Shown in pieces: positions 10,017-17,190 of a stretch of DNA of 64,000 bases. The stretch is from Flavobacterium panici (lineage in GTDB: Bacteria; Bacteroidota; Bacteroidia; Flavobacteriales; Flavobacteriaceae): the NCBI RefSeq assembly GCF_903819335.1, contig NZ_CAIJDE010000029.1:163219-227218 (forward strand), given 5' to 3'. How positions within the stretch are numbered: the first letter of the stretch is position 1; every line of letters starts with the position of its first letter. Both the position numbers and the translations under genes were made by a program. A model generated the notes under the pieces. It worked only from the letters and a program-made list of their open reading frames with translations. It did no database searches and was not told where the DNA came from.

Positions 10017-10583
10017 ATGAAACTTAGAGACAAAAATCCCACTTTGATCATAATTGATGTGCAAAAAGGTTTTAATGAAGAAGACTTTTGGGGCGGCAAC
10101 CGAAACAATAAAGATGCTGAAACTAAAATTGCACAGATTCTTGAAAAATGGAGAACGCTGCAATTACCCATTTTTCACATTGTGCACAGTTCTGTACATC
10201 CAAATTCAAAATTACATCCTTCTAATCCCGGATTTGAAATTAAAGACGAAGCAAAACCAATTGGCAATGAACCAGTAATTACAAAAAATGTAAACAGCGC
10301 TTTTATTGGCACAGATTTAAAAGAAAGACTGGACTCGCAAAACATTACCGATCTTGTTATTGTGGGTTTAACTACAAATCATTGTGTTTCTACAACAACA
10401 CGAATGGCAGGTAATTATGGTTATGAAACTTTATTAATTGCCGATGCCACAGCCACGTTTGACCGAATAGGAATAAATGGAGAAAAATTCGATTCTGAAT
10501 TAATTCATCAAACTACTTTAGCCAGTCTGCATAAGGAATTTGCAGAAGTAATTACGACTGAAAAACTATTGGAATTAGTATAA
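10017..10583 (+). CDS. Isochorismatase-family cysteine hydrolase
   Basis: This 188-residue cytoplasmic hydrolase of the isochorismatase/nicotinamidase fold has its whole catalytic triad: Asp14 (LIIIDVQ), Lys90 (VITKNVNSAF) and Cys123 (TTNHCVSTT). I chose the ATG at 10017 over the in-frame TTG at 9990, because family members begin a few residues before the first strand and the extra nine residues are charged and not conserved in type. The substrate cannot be assigned; related enzymes cut amides such as nicotinamide or ureido compounds. It follows the GlxA-type regulator by 73 bases. Confidence 0.88.
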   Translation: MKLRDKNPTLIIIDVQKGFNEEDFWGGNRNNKDAETKIAQILEKWRTLQLPIFHIVHSSVHPNSKLHPSNPGFEIKDEAKPIGNEPVITKNVNSAFIGTDLKERLDSQNITDLVIVGLTTNHCVSTTTRMAGNYGYETLLIADATATFDRIGINGEKFDSELIHQTTLASLHKEFAEVITTEKLLELV

Positions 10584-10625
10584 AATAATTGCAGCTTTTA
10601 AACCAGTTTAGCATTATAAATCAAA

Positions 10626-10666
10626 AAACTGGATCATTTTTTAGTTAGGATGCCTACCTAAGTTTG
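10626..10666 (+). promoter_or_regulatory. Composite promoter of the protoglobin gene
   Basis: Three elements sit in order. AAACTGGAT lies at 10626-10634. The inverted repeat TTAGGATGCCTACCTAA lies at 10645-10661, ten bases later. It overlaps a Bacteroidota -7 element, TAAGTTTG, at 10659-10666. The same three elements with the same spacings occur in front of the mini-thioredoxin gene at 14316, and two of them before yggS. The inverted repeat TTAGG-N7-CCTAA lies where a repressor would block the polymerase. An inverted CCAGTTTAG copy lies at 10604-10612. Confidence 0.7.
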
Positions 10667-10701
10667 TCGTGACGATAATGTCCTAACAAAAAATCAAAAA
10701 A

Positions 10702-11349
10702 ATGAAAAAAGCAATTTTAGCAGTAGTACTCGTTATTACCCTGCAAGCCGCAGCGCAGGAAACAAAAGCACCGCACGGTTATACGTACGGAACTAAAGAA
10801 GTGGCAAAATCACCGTTTACACTTGAAGAATTAAAACTTTTAGAACAATCTTTACTTTTTTCTGAAGAAGATGTAAAGTATTTACAAATGAGTCACGATA
10901 TTCTTGAAGGTCAAACAGATGCCATTCTGGATGTTTGGTACGGATTTGTGGGATCGACTCCGCAATTGGTTTACTTTTTTGGAAACACAAAAACCGGAAA
11001 ACCAGACGGAGAATATTTAGCAAAAGTAAGAGGTCGTTTTAAAATGTGGATTCTTCAAACAGCTGAAGCAAAATACAATCAGGACTGGCTTAACTATCAA
11101 TATGAAATTGGTTTAAGACATTACACCACCAAGAAAAACAAAACAGATAACGTTACTTCTGTTCCTGTGATCAATTATCGTTATATTCCGGCTTTAACCA
11201 TTCCGGTTACAACGACGCTAAAACCATTTTTGGCAAAAACCGGAGCAAGTGCCGCCGATGTTGATAAAATGTATAATGCCTGGGTAAAAAGTGTTTTAAT
11301 GCAAAGTATACTTTGGGGTCAGCCTTACATGAAAAAAGGCGAATTTTAA
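10702..11349 (+). CDS. Exported protoglobin-domain protein
   Basis: This 215-residue protein is a protoglobin, a single-domain haem-binding globin relative. The sequence shows helices matching that family, with the likely proximal histidine in YEIGLRHYTTKKNKTD (near residue 139) and aromatic residues in VWYGFVGSTPQL. It starts with a clear cleavable signal peptide (MKKAILAVVLVITLQAAAQ), so it should work in the periplasm or at the cell surface. Known protoglobins are mostly cytoplasmic or fused to signalling domains, and bind O2, CO or NO. A strong terminator follows. Its promoter shares a motif with the mini-thioredoxin gene 3.6 kb away. Confidence 0.85.
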   Translation: MKKAILAVVLVITLQAAAQETKAPHGYTYGTKEVAKSPFTLEELKLLEQSLLFSEEDVKYLQMSHDILEGQTDAILDVWYGFVGSTPQLVYFFGNTKTGKPDGEYLAKVRGRFKMWILQTAEAKYNQDWLNYQYEIGLRHYTTKKNKTDNVTSVPVINYRYIPALTIPVTTTLKPFLAKTGASAADVDKMYNAWVKSVLMQSILWGQPYMKKGEF

Positions 11350-11352
11350 AAC

Positions 11353-11394
11353 AAAAAACAGCCAAAACTAATGATCAGTTCTGGCTGTTTTTTT
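11353..11394 (+). terminator. Rho-independent terminator after the protoglobin gene
   Basis: The stem AACAGCCA plus AACT pairs with AGTT plus TGGCTGTT across a short loop and is followed by a run of seven or more T. It begins a few bases after the protoglobin stop codon and isolates that gene from the MocR gene. Confidence 0.85.
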
Positions 11395-11418
11395 ATTTAC
11401 TGCACGACAAAATTATTG

Positions 11419-11471
11419 TAAATTTGGTCTATCCACAAAATGCATTTTTAATTTAAACTACTAGTCCAGAT
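11419..11471 (+). promoter_or_regulatory. Promoter and possible autoregulatory site of the MocR-type gene
   Basis: TAAATTTG at 11419-11426 matches the TAnnTTTG -7 element, which would give a leader of roughly 40 bases. CTAGTCCAGAT at 11461-11471 overlaps the ATG. Read on the other strand it is ATCTGGACTAG, nearly identical to the site before yggS at 14432-14442. MocR regulators of other bacteria, for example TauR as I remember it, bind direct repeats containing CTGGAC, so this could be an autoregulatory operator. Confidence 0.5.
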
Positions 11472-12882
11472 GTTAAGACCTTGGCAATTTGAAATCCACT
11501 TAGATAAAAAATCAGACAAAGCGCTTTACCTGCAAATTGCTGATGCGATTATCAATGCGGTAAAATCAGGTAAACTGACCAGCGGAAATGCTTTGCCCGG
11601 AAGCCGACAACTTGCTGGACTATTAAATGTGAACAGAAATACGGTAATTGAAGCTTTAGATGTTTTAATTGCCGAAGGCTGGCTGATTACAATGGACCGA
11701 AAAGGAACATTTATTGCCGATATTCTTCCTGAAATCAGCCCAAATAAAAAAGCAGAAACACAAGTCAATATTGCAGTCGAAAATCAGAAACCGCATCTTA
11801 TTTTTGATGACGGACTTCCCGACAGCCGCCTCGCTCCTATGAACGATCTGGCACGTGCTTATCGTGAAATTTTCAACAGAAAATCGCGCTGGCAGATTAT
11901 GGGTTACAGCAATGAACTTGGGAATATCGAATTTCGAAAAGCGATCGTACAAATGCTGAATTTTAAACGCGGAATGAATGTTTCTTTGGATGAAATCTGC
12001 ATTACACGCGGCAGTCAAATGGCGATGTATCTGGCGGCGCATTGTTTATTATCAAAAGGAGATTATGTTATAATTGAAAATCCCGGTTATAAACCTGCGT
12101 GGGAAGCGTTTGAAAATGCCGGTGCAAGTCTGCTTCCGGTTAGTGTTACCAAAGATGGTTTAGATTTAGATGAAGTCGAAAATCATCTTAAAAAACATTC
12201 TTCTGTAAAAGCGATTTATGTAACGCCTCATCACCAGTTTCCAACTACGGTTACGATGAGTTTGAAGAAAAGATTAAAACTTATTGAACTTTCGAATCAA
12301 TACGGATTTACGATTATTGAAGACGATTATGATAATGAGTTTCATTTCGGACAACGTCCAATATTGCCCATTTCGAGTTACAACAATGCTAAAAACTTTA
12401 TTTATATTGGGACTTTAAGTAAAATTGTGGCTCCGGCTTTGCGAATTGGTTATGTGGCAAGTTCATCTCAAAATATTGAAAAAATAGCCAATCACCGCAG
12501 AATAATTGATGTTCAGGGTGATAATATTATGGAAGAAGCAGTTCTACATCTTATTAATGAGGGAAAAATCAAAAGGCATCTTAAAAAAACAAACCTCATA
12601 TACAAAGCCAAAAGAGATCATTTTGAAAGTCTTTGCAAACTTCATTTAAAAGATAAAATTACTTTTATTAAACCAGAAGGCGGTTTGGCATTTTGGATTG
12701 TTCCGAATAAAATTATCGATACTCAAAAAGTCTGCACCGAATTGCTTTCTAAAGGAATCAAAATTATGATTCCTGAAAAATTCAGTTTTGGCACTCCAAT
12801 AAATGGATTTCGATTAGGATATGCATCACTTACCGAAGAACAAATGGAAGAAGGAATAAAAGCACTTTCGAAATATTTATAA
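11470..12882 (+). CDS. MocR-type regulator (GntR winged helix + aminotransferase domain)
   Basis: This is a 470-residue fusion of an N-terminal GntR winged helix (residues 10-80, with GNALPGSRQLAGLLNVNRNTV) and a fold-type I aminotransferase domain. The PLP-binding lysine is retained at Lys318 (TLSKIVAP), as are the Asp of EDDYDNEFHF and the Arg of FRLGYASL. MocR proteins such as PdxR and GabR use PLP as an effector rather than for catalysis. YggS, a PLP-homeostasis protein, lies 3 kb downstream and its promoter has CTGG repeats like the one at this gene's own start. A PdxR-like role is a fair inference. The 3' end overlaps the convergent marR gene by six bases. Confidence 0.93.
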   Translation: MLRPWQFEIHLDKKSDKALYLQIADAIINAVKSGKLTSGNALPGSRQLAGLLNVNRNTVIEALDVLIAEGWLITMDRKGTFIADILPEISPNKKAETQVNIAVENQKPHLIFDDGLPDSRLAPMNDLARAYREIFNRKSRWQIMGYSNELGNIEFRKAIVQMLNFKRGMNVSLDEICITRGSQMAMYLAAHCLLSKGDYVIIENPGYKPAWEAFENAGASLLPVSVTKDGLDLDEVENHLKKHSSVKAIYVTPHHQFPTTVTMSLKKRLKLIELSNQYGFTIIEDDYDNEFHFGQRPILPISSYNNAKNFIYIGTLSKIVAPALRIGYVASSSQNIEKIANHRRIIDVQGDNIMEEAVLHLINEGKIKRHLKKTNLIYKAKRDHFESLCKLHLKDKITFIKPEGGLAFWIVPNKIIDTQKVCTELLSKGIKIMIPEKFSFGTPINGFRLGYASLTEEQMEEGIKALSKYL

Positions 12883-13482
12883 ACGAACTGGTTTGTGATC
12901 GTTACAATCTAATCTGATATCTTTTGTTTCTAATTGAATGTCCATTAATCGGCAATAATTATTCCCGTTTTGCTGTACAAAATAACCGCAATTGTGACAC
13001 GTACTCTGAACATTTATAACTTGTAAATAGTGCAATTGTTCAATTACAGAACTAAGATTTTTCCACAAAACCAATTTCTCCTTTTCGGGTACTATTTTTA
13101 CCAAATCAAATAAAGGATTTGTAAAATCTTCGGTTACCAAAACCATTTCTAAACCTTTTGCCGTGAGTTCGATTGTAGAGCTTCTGGAATCATTCGCATT
13201 AACAGTTTTTGTAATGTATTCTTTTTGTTCCAAAATTTTGATTGTATCGCTAATCGTAGCTTTTGTCAAATGGAATTCTTTCGCCAGATAACTTACTGTT
13301 GCTTTATTTTTGGTGTGATGTTTTATAAATATCAAAACCTGAATCTGTATTGGACTCAAATCGTGTTTTTTTGCTTTTTCCCACAACAAAACTCTGAAAA
13401 CCTGAGACAAGCGCTCAAATCCTGCTGTAATTTTTCCGTCTAAACTATTGTTCTGCGTTTCTAAATCGAAGATATTTTTCAT
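12877..13482 (-). CDS. MarR-family regulator with C-terminal four-cysteine tail
   Basis: This 201-residue protein has a MarR winged helix at residues 20-125 (AKEFHLTKATISDTIKILEQKEYITK is the recognition region, and NDSRSS the wing). Beyond the usual MarR length of about 145 there is a tail with CHNCGYF (Cys162, Cys165), YCRLM (Cys177) and LDCNDH (Cys193). Four spaced cysteines could hold zinc or an iron-sulphur cluster. The gene stands alone: it converges with mocR and follows a terminator. It is a plausible binder of the TTAGG-N7-CCTAA inverted repeats near 10650 and 14365, since MarR proteins favour such sites, but this is inferred. Confidence 0.9.
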   Translation of the reverse strand: MKNIFDLETQNNSLDGKITAGFERLSQVFRVLLWEKAKKHDLSPIQIQVLIFIKHHTKNKATVSYLAKEFHLTKATISDTIKILEQKEYITKTVNANDSRSSTIELTAKGLEMVLVTEDFTNPLFDLVKIVPEKEKLVLWKNLSSVIEQLHYLQVINVQSTCHNCGYFVQQNGNNYCRLMDIQLETKDIRLDCNDHKPVRL

Positions 13483-13498
13483 AATTATAACAAATAAA

Positions 13499-13530
13499 AT
13501 AGACTGAAAGTCCCCACACTTTCAGTCTAT
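13499..13530 (-). terminator. Terminator between DUF2024 gene and marR
   Basis: A perfect 13-bp stem (ATAGACTGAAAGT / ACTTTCAGTCTAT) closes a six-base loop. Read on the minus strand it is followed by a T-rich stretch, so it ends the DUF2024 transcript before marR. Confidence 0.8.
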
Positions 13531-13554
13531 GAATTAATAATTCTAAACGAAAAA

Positions 13555-13818
13555 TTAATAACAGTTTTCCATTTCAATAATCGAAAAACCGTCTTTAAGA
13601 ATTTGATTTTCTATATCTGCAGGCGCTTTGTCAATATGACAAAATCTGCATTCTTTTGAGGTCAAAGGCTGACCTTCTTGTAAAACTGTTTTAAGGTATG
13701 CTTTTCCATATTCAAAAACCTGATTTGCATCATCCGTAGTTTCATCTACTAAAATATCAAAATGCATTATTTTACCGTCTTTTCGGGTTACATAAGTATC
13801 CCATACTGCTACTTTCAT
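13555..13818 (-). CDS. DUF2024 family protein
   Basis: This small soluble protein of 87 residues begins MKVAVWDTYVTRKDGK, typical of DUF2024. It carries CRFCHID (Cys57, Cys60, His62) in the middle and ends ENCY. The cysteine pair plus histidine could bind a metal, which is inference. The function of the family is not known to me. It sits among redox-type genes (four-Cys MarR, CPVC mini-thioredoxin) and has its own terminator. No TAnnTTTG promoter was recognised just upstream; a palindromic repeat fills much of the 270-base gap to the next gene. Confidence 0.82.
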   Translation of the reverse strand: MKVAVWDTYVTRKDGKIMHFDILVDETTDDANQVFEYGKAYLKTVLQEGQPLTSKECRFCHIDKAPADIENQILKDGFSIIEMENCY

Positions 13819-13854
13819 CTTATTTTTATTTTTTTATTTGTTGTGTTGTTATTT

Positions 13855-13991
13855 TTAAACACATAGGGACATAGTTTTTAAAGCGTAGTAAAGGCGTTTC
13901 ACTTGTTTAAACAAACATAGCTATGTGTTAGAAACTAGTTTCTTTTTGCAATCTTTTTAAAAGAAAAAATCTATGTTTCTATGTGTTAAAA
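13855..13991. repeat. CATAG palindromic repeat, copy 1
   Basis: This intergenic element has outer arms AACACATAGGGACATAG and CTATGTTTCTATGTGTT, and an inner palindrome AACATAGCTATGTGTT next to GCGTTTCACT. Related copies lie at 34572-34720 and, in reverse orientation and partly tandem, at 43707-44074. There is no coding potential and no transposase nearby. Confidence 0.8.
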
Positions 13992-14040
13992 ATTAAATTC
14001 CTTGTTTTGTTTTAAGTATATTATTTTCTCTAATAAGTCA

Positions 14041-14071
14041 ACTTTGTCAAAGTTTAAAACTTTGACAAAGT
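14041..14071. repeat. Perfect hairpin downstream of the mini-thioredoxin gene
   Basis: ACTTTGTCAAAGTTT and AAACTTTGACAAAGT are perfect 15-bp arms one base apart, 18 bases past the stop of the mini-thioredoxin gene. It could stabilise or end that transcript, although no clear T run follows on the minus strand. Confidence 0.6.
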
Positions 14072-14088
14072 TTGAGGACTATTTGTAT

Positions 14089-14316
14089 TTACCCAACCAC
14101 TTCTTCCATAGAAGCACCAAAATTAATGTGCAATACATTTCCGTTTGGCGTTACCAAAGCCGGAACTGATTTTATACCAGCCTTCTGAGCTTCAGCAATT
14201 CGAGATCTGTCTTCTCCGATGTTTACTACTTCAACATCTTTTACTAAATTTAAAATGTCGTGTTCTGCGCTTACGCAAACTGGACAACCTGCATGATAAA
14301 AAATTGATTTACTCAT
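14089..14316 (-). CDS. Mini-thioredoxin / glutaredoxin-like protein with CPVC site
   Basis: This 75-residue cytoplasmic protein has the thioredoxin fold cut to its minimum: strand, active site GCPVC (Cys11, Cys14), a helix, and the cis-proline region KSVPALVT. It is too short for a standard thioredoxin and is nearer to glutaredoxin-like or redox-active disulphide proteins. A promoter shared in detail with the protoglobin gene lies upstream. It is divergent from yggS, with about 185 bases carrying several operator-like motifs between them. Confidence 0.85.
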   Translation of the reverse strand: MSKSIFYHAGCPVCVSAEHDILNLVKDVEVVNIGEDRSRIAEAQKAGIKSVPALVTPNGNVLHINFGASMEEVVG

Positions 14317-14351
14317 TTTGATTTGATTTTAATTTGACTTCATTGCCGAGA

Positions 14352-14392
14352 CAAAATTAGGCAGGATACCTAACCATTAAATAATCCAGTTT
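14352..14392 (-). promoter_or_regulatory. Composite promoter of the mini-thioredoxin gene
   Basis: Read on the minus strand: AAACTGGAT (14392-14384), ten bases, TTAGGTATCCTGCCTAA (14373-14357), and TAATTTTG (14359-14352) as the -7 element. The start codon follows 36 bases later. Thirteen of the 17 inverted-repeat bases match the protoglobin promoter, and both spacings are identical. Confidence 0.7.
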
Positions 14393-14411
14393 TGTCATTT
14401 CTGAGCATTTT

Positions 14412-14495
14412 CTGGTCTGGTTCTTCAAATAATCTGGACTAGTTTATATAGAAAAAACTGGATATTTTTTACATTCCACGATTGCGATACCTTTG
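14412..14495 (+). promoter_or_regulatory. yggS promoter with CTGG direct repeats
   Basis: CTGGTCTGG at 14412, CTGGACTAG at 14434 and CTGGATATT at 14458 form direct repeats 22 and 24 bases apart, close to two helical turns. The last belongs to AAACTGGAT (14455-14463), which is 24 bases before the -7 element TACCTTTG (14488-14495). The start codon begins only five bases after that element, so the transcript may be nearly leaderless. Repeats of this kind suit a MocR regulator. Confidence 0.6.
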
Positions 14496-14500
14496 TCGGT

Positions 14501-15232
14501 ATGAAAGAGGATATTATTTTTAATTTGAAACAGGTTCACGATCGTATTGAAAATGCCTGTAAAGTTTCGGGCAGAGATGTTTCTGATGTGCAATTATTAT
14601 TGGCAACCAAAACTGTTCCTGCGGAGAGAATACGAATTGCAATCGAAGCCGGAGAAAACCTGATTGGTGAGAATAAAATGCAGGAATTCAGAGATAAAGA
14701 TTCTGAATTAAAAGATTTAAAAATAGAACGTCATTTTATTGGTCATCTACAAACCAATAAAGTCAAAGATGTTTTGAAATATGTAAGCTGTATTCAATCT
14801 CTGGACCGATTAAGTCTTGCGGAAGAATTACACAAACAGCTTTTAAAAGAAAACCGAAATCTTGATGTTTTTATTCAGGTTAATACTTCGTTTGAAGAAA
14901 GTAAATTTGGATTGCCACCAACGGAAGTTGTTTCTTTTATTAAAGAAATCAGAAAATATGATGCTTTAAAAATCAAAGGATTAATGACGATTGGGTTATT
15001 AGATGTGGAGAAAGAAAAAATGCGTCCGTCGCTACGTTTACTGAGAGAAATAAGAGATGAAATTTACGATGCAAAAATAGATGGAATAACGAATTTAAAA
15101 CTTTCAATGGGAATGTCTCAGGATTTAGAATTGGCTATTGCCGAAGGTTCCAACATGGTGCGAATTGGAACTTCTATTTTTGGAAACCGTTTTTTAGGGA
15201 AAGAAATCTGGAACGAAAATATTGCAGAATAA
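14501..15232 (+). CDS. yggS: YggS family PLP-binding protein (PLP homeostasis)
   Basis: This 243-residue alanine-racemase-fold protein binds PLP through Lys37 (LLLATKTV). GENKMQEFRDK, HFIGHLQTNK and the late SMGMSQDLELAI with MVRIGTSIFG are family signatures. YggS/PLPBP proteins have no proven catalytic reaction and keep free PLP levels in balance. The ATG is well supported because the N-terminus matches the usual start of the family. The start lies five bases after a TAnnTTTG element. An AAA+ ATPase gene follows on the same strand. Confidence 0.95.
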   Translation: MKEDIIFNLKQVHDRIENACKVSGRDVSDVQLLLATKTVPAERIRIAIEAGENLIGENKMQEFRDKDSELKDLKIERHFIGHLQTNKVKDVLKYVSCIQSLDRLSLAEELHKQLLKENRNLDVFIQVNTSFEESKFGLPPTEVVSFIKEIRKYDALKIKGLMTIGLLDVEKEKMRPSLRLLREIRDEIYDAKIDGITNLKLSMGMSQDLELAIAEGSNMVRIGTSIFGNRFLGKEIWNENIAE

Positions 15233-15236
15233 AACT

Positions 15237-15244
15237 TAATTTTG
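15237..15244 (+). promoter_or_regulatory. -7 element before the AAA+ ATPase gene
   Basis: TAATTTTG matches TAnnTTTG. It sits between the yggS stop and the ATG at 15263, which argues for a separate promoter and against the upstream TTG at 15242 as start. Confidence 0.5.
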
Positions 15245-15262
15245 CACGAAATAAAATCTCAA

Positions 15263-15994
15263 ATGAATCTGTACGAACTTGTTGTAAACGATACTGAAAA
15301 AATTGCGCTGGACGATCTGCTTTTTAGCGAAGAGAATAAATCTGCGTTGCTTCAAACCATAAAAGAGCATAAATATATTGAGGAATTAAAAAAGTACAAC
15401 CTTAAAGTTGACAATAAAATCCTGCTTCACGGGCATTCCGGCTGCGGAAAAACTACAACTGCAAAAGCTATTGCAACGGCATTAAATAAAAGTATTGTTA
15501 TTATCAACCTGAGTACTTTAATTAATGCTAAAATTGGTGAAACGTCTAAAAATGTAAAAGCGATTTTTGACAAAGCAATTCGCGAAAAAGCTGTTTTATT
15601 TCTGGATGAATTTGATCAAATTGGAAAAAGCCGTGAAAGCGATGACAAAGATGTTGCCGAAATGAGACGTTTGGTAAATACGATTATTCAGTTAATTGAT
15701 TATTTACCTACGGACAGTTTACTGATTTGTGCAACGAATTTTTACAACAGTATTGATACGGCTTTGCTTCGAAGATTTCAAATTAAACTAAAATTTGAAA
15801 TGCCAAACAAAAAAGAACTGGATATTTATTACGATAAATTATTAGCTGATTTTCCGGTTCATTTTCAGGATATTCCACGTAAATATGATATTTCTTATGC
15901 TGAAGCAAAAGATTATATTCAAACCATAATGAAAAGACAAATTATTGCTGAATTAGAATTGAAAGAACAAAAACTCAGCGAAACAATTGCATAA
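15263..15994 (+). CDS. AAA+ ATPase of unknown role
   Basis: This is a compact, single-domain AAA+ protein of 243 residues. It has Walker A GHSGCGKT (57-64), Walker B VLFLDEFDQ (Asp115, Glu116), a sensor-1 asparagine in CATNFYN, and arginine-finger candidates in ALLRRFQIK. It resembles the ATPase core of Spastin/FtsH-type proteins but has no membrane, protease or substrate-binding domain, so it could need a partner. I chose the ATG at 15263 over the TTG at 15242 because a -7 promoter element overlaps the latter. It lies beside yggS on the same strand; a functional link is not established. Confidence 0.85.
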   Translation: MNLYELVVNDTEKIALDDLLFSEENKSALLQTIKEHKYIEELKKYNLKVDNKILLHGHSGCGKTTTAKAIATALNKSIVIINLSTLINAKIGETSKNVKAIFDKAIREKAVLFLDEFDQIGKSRESDDKDVAEMRRLVNTIIQLIDYLPTDSLLICATNFYNSIDTALLRRFQIKLKFEMPNKKELDIYYDKLLADFPVHFQDIPRKYDISYAEAKDYIQTIMKRQIIAELELKEQKLSETIA

Positions 15995-15997
15995 AAA

Positions 15998-16020
15998 AAC
16001 GCCTCATATTCTGAGGCGTT
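15998..16020. terminator. Bidirectional terminator
   Basis: The nine-base stem AACGCCTCA / TGAGGCGTT has a five-base loop, with A runs before and T runs after. It can end both the AAA+ gene (plus) and the convergent thioredoxin-fold operon (minus). Confidence 0.9.
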
Positions 16021-16045
16021 TTTTAAACAAATTAAATTCTCGTAA

Positions 16046-16660
16046 TTAAGCTTTTGCTTTTCTTTTTACTGTACAGCCAATTTCTTTAGTCTGTGTTACA
16101 GCTGGTTTTTGACCACTTTTTAAAGATGCAATTACATCTTCTGCATATTTTACCTTCTCCGTTTTTGTTCCTTCCGGATCGTTGTCAATTGCTCCAACAT
16201 ATTCTACAACATTTCCTTTTGCTGTTTTAGAAACGATAAAAATGTGAGGTGTACGTTTTGCTCCGTATTCATCTGTAATTTTTTGTCCTGCATCAAATAA
16301 ATATGGGAAAGGATATTTTTTCTCTTTTGCCAAATCCTGCATTTTATTGAAAGTATCTGCTGTTGAAGCTTCCGGATCGTTTGGATTAATGGCAATTACC
16401 GGATACCCCTGCGATTTGAATTTTTTATCTAAATCGATGATTCTTTGCTCATAACCTACAGCGTATGGACATGTATTACAAGTAAAAACAACGATATAAC
16501 CTTTTGCATTTGGAAAACTTCCAAAAGAAACTTCTTTATTGTCTACATTTTTTAACTTAAAATCCGGTGCGGTATCTCCGGCTTTAAGAGTTGTTCCAGT
16601 TTGTGCCTGCGCTAAAAAGGCAGAAAGTGCCAATGCGAATAATAGAATTATTTTTTTCAT
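16046..16660 (-). CDS. Exported thioredoxin-fold protein (AhpC/TSA-like, CNTCP)
   Basis: This 204-residue secreted protein has a signal peptide (MKKIILLFALALSAFLAQAQ), then a peroxiredoxin/TlpA-like fold with the site FTCNTCPYAV (Cys61, Cys64) and KAGDTAPDFKL before it. A further Cys near the C-terminus (EIGCTVK) could be a resolving residue. Such proteins reduce disulphides or peroxides in the periplasm; the exact substrate is unknown. It is the second gene of an operon, 11 bases after a TlpA-like gene. Confidence 0.9.
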   Translation of the reverse strand: MKKIILLFALALSAFLAQAQTGTTLKAGDTAPDFKLKNVDNKEVSFGSFPNAKGYIVVFTCNTCPYAVGYEQRIIDLDKKFKSQGYPVIAINPNDPEASTADTFNKMQDLAKEKKYPFPYLFDAGQKITDEYGAKRTPHIFIVSKTAKGNVVEYVGAIDNDPEGTKTEKVKYAEDVIASLKSGQKPAVTQTKEIGCTVKRKAKA

Positions 16661-16671
16661 GGTTTACGGTT

Positions 16672-17148
16672 TTACAGTTTTTTATATTCAGTTAATAATT
16701 GTTCATAGGTAAATTCACTTTCTACAAATTTTCGTTTATCATCTTTGATAAAAAGTGTTGCGGGAATACTTCCTGACCAGCTTGGATCAATTCGGTCGAT
16801 AAATTCCTGCGGGCTGCTTTCGTTTAAAAGAAATACTTCATTTTTAAGTTTTTTTCTTTTCACAAAAGGAACGACATTCGAACTTAATTTCGATTTGAAA
16901 TCAAGGCTTACTAATAAAACGGCCAATTTTTCGGATTTGTGTTCTGCGCTGAGTTTTTCGAAATGCGGCAGTTCTTTAATGCAGGGTGCGCACCAGGTTG
17001 CCCAAAAATTCACTACATATGTGCTGTCTTTTCCATTTTTGATTCTTTCATTAAGCTGATTGATATTTAACAGCTTCACGTTCTGACTATAAGCTGAAAT
17101 TGAAAAAACACCAAATAGAAATACATACAAAAAAGACTTGATTTTCAT
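16672..17148 (-). CDS. TlpA-like exported thiol-disulphide oxidoreductase
   Basis: This is a 158-residue periplasmic thioredoxin with a signal peptide (cleavage likely after SAYS) and the classical TlpA active site WATWCAPCIKEL (Cys53, Cys56). The cis-proline is in SGSIPATLF. It lacks the longer N-terminal domain of the bigger Bacteroidota TlpA proteins. It is the first gene of the pair with the CNTCP protein, with a TAnnTTTG element 35 bases upstream. It probably supplies electrons to, or cooperates with, that partner. Confidence 0.93.
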   Translation of the reverse strand: MKIKSFLYVFLFGVFSISAYSQNVKLLNINQLNERIKNGKDSTYVVNFWATWCAPCIKELPHFEKLSAEHKSEKLAVLLVSLDFKSKLSSNVVPFVKRKKLKNEVFLLNESSPQEFIDRIDPSWSGSIPATLFIKDDKRKFVESEFTYEQLLTEYKKL

Positions 17149-17182
17149 GAGGTACAGTGCTTTAGGATTAATTTGTGCCTTA

Positions 17183-17190
17183 CAAATATA
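17183..17190 (-). promoter_or_regulatory. -7 element of the tlpA-like operon
   Basis: On the minus strand TATATTTG matches TAnnTTTG. It predicts a leader of about 30 bases before the ATG at 17148. No -33 TTG at the usual distance was seen. Confidence 0.5.
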
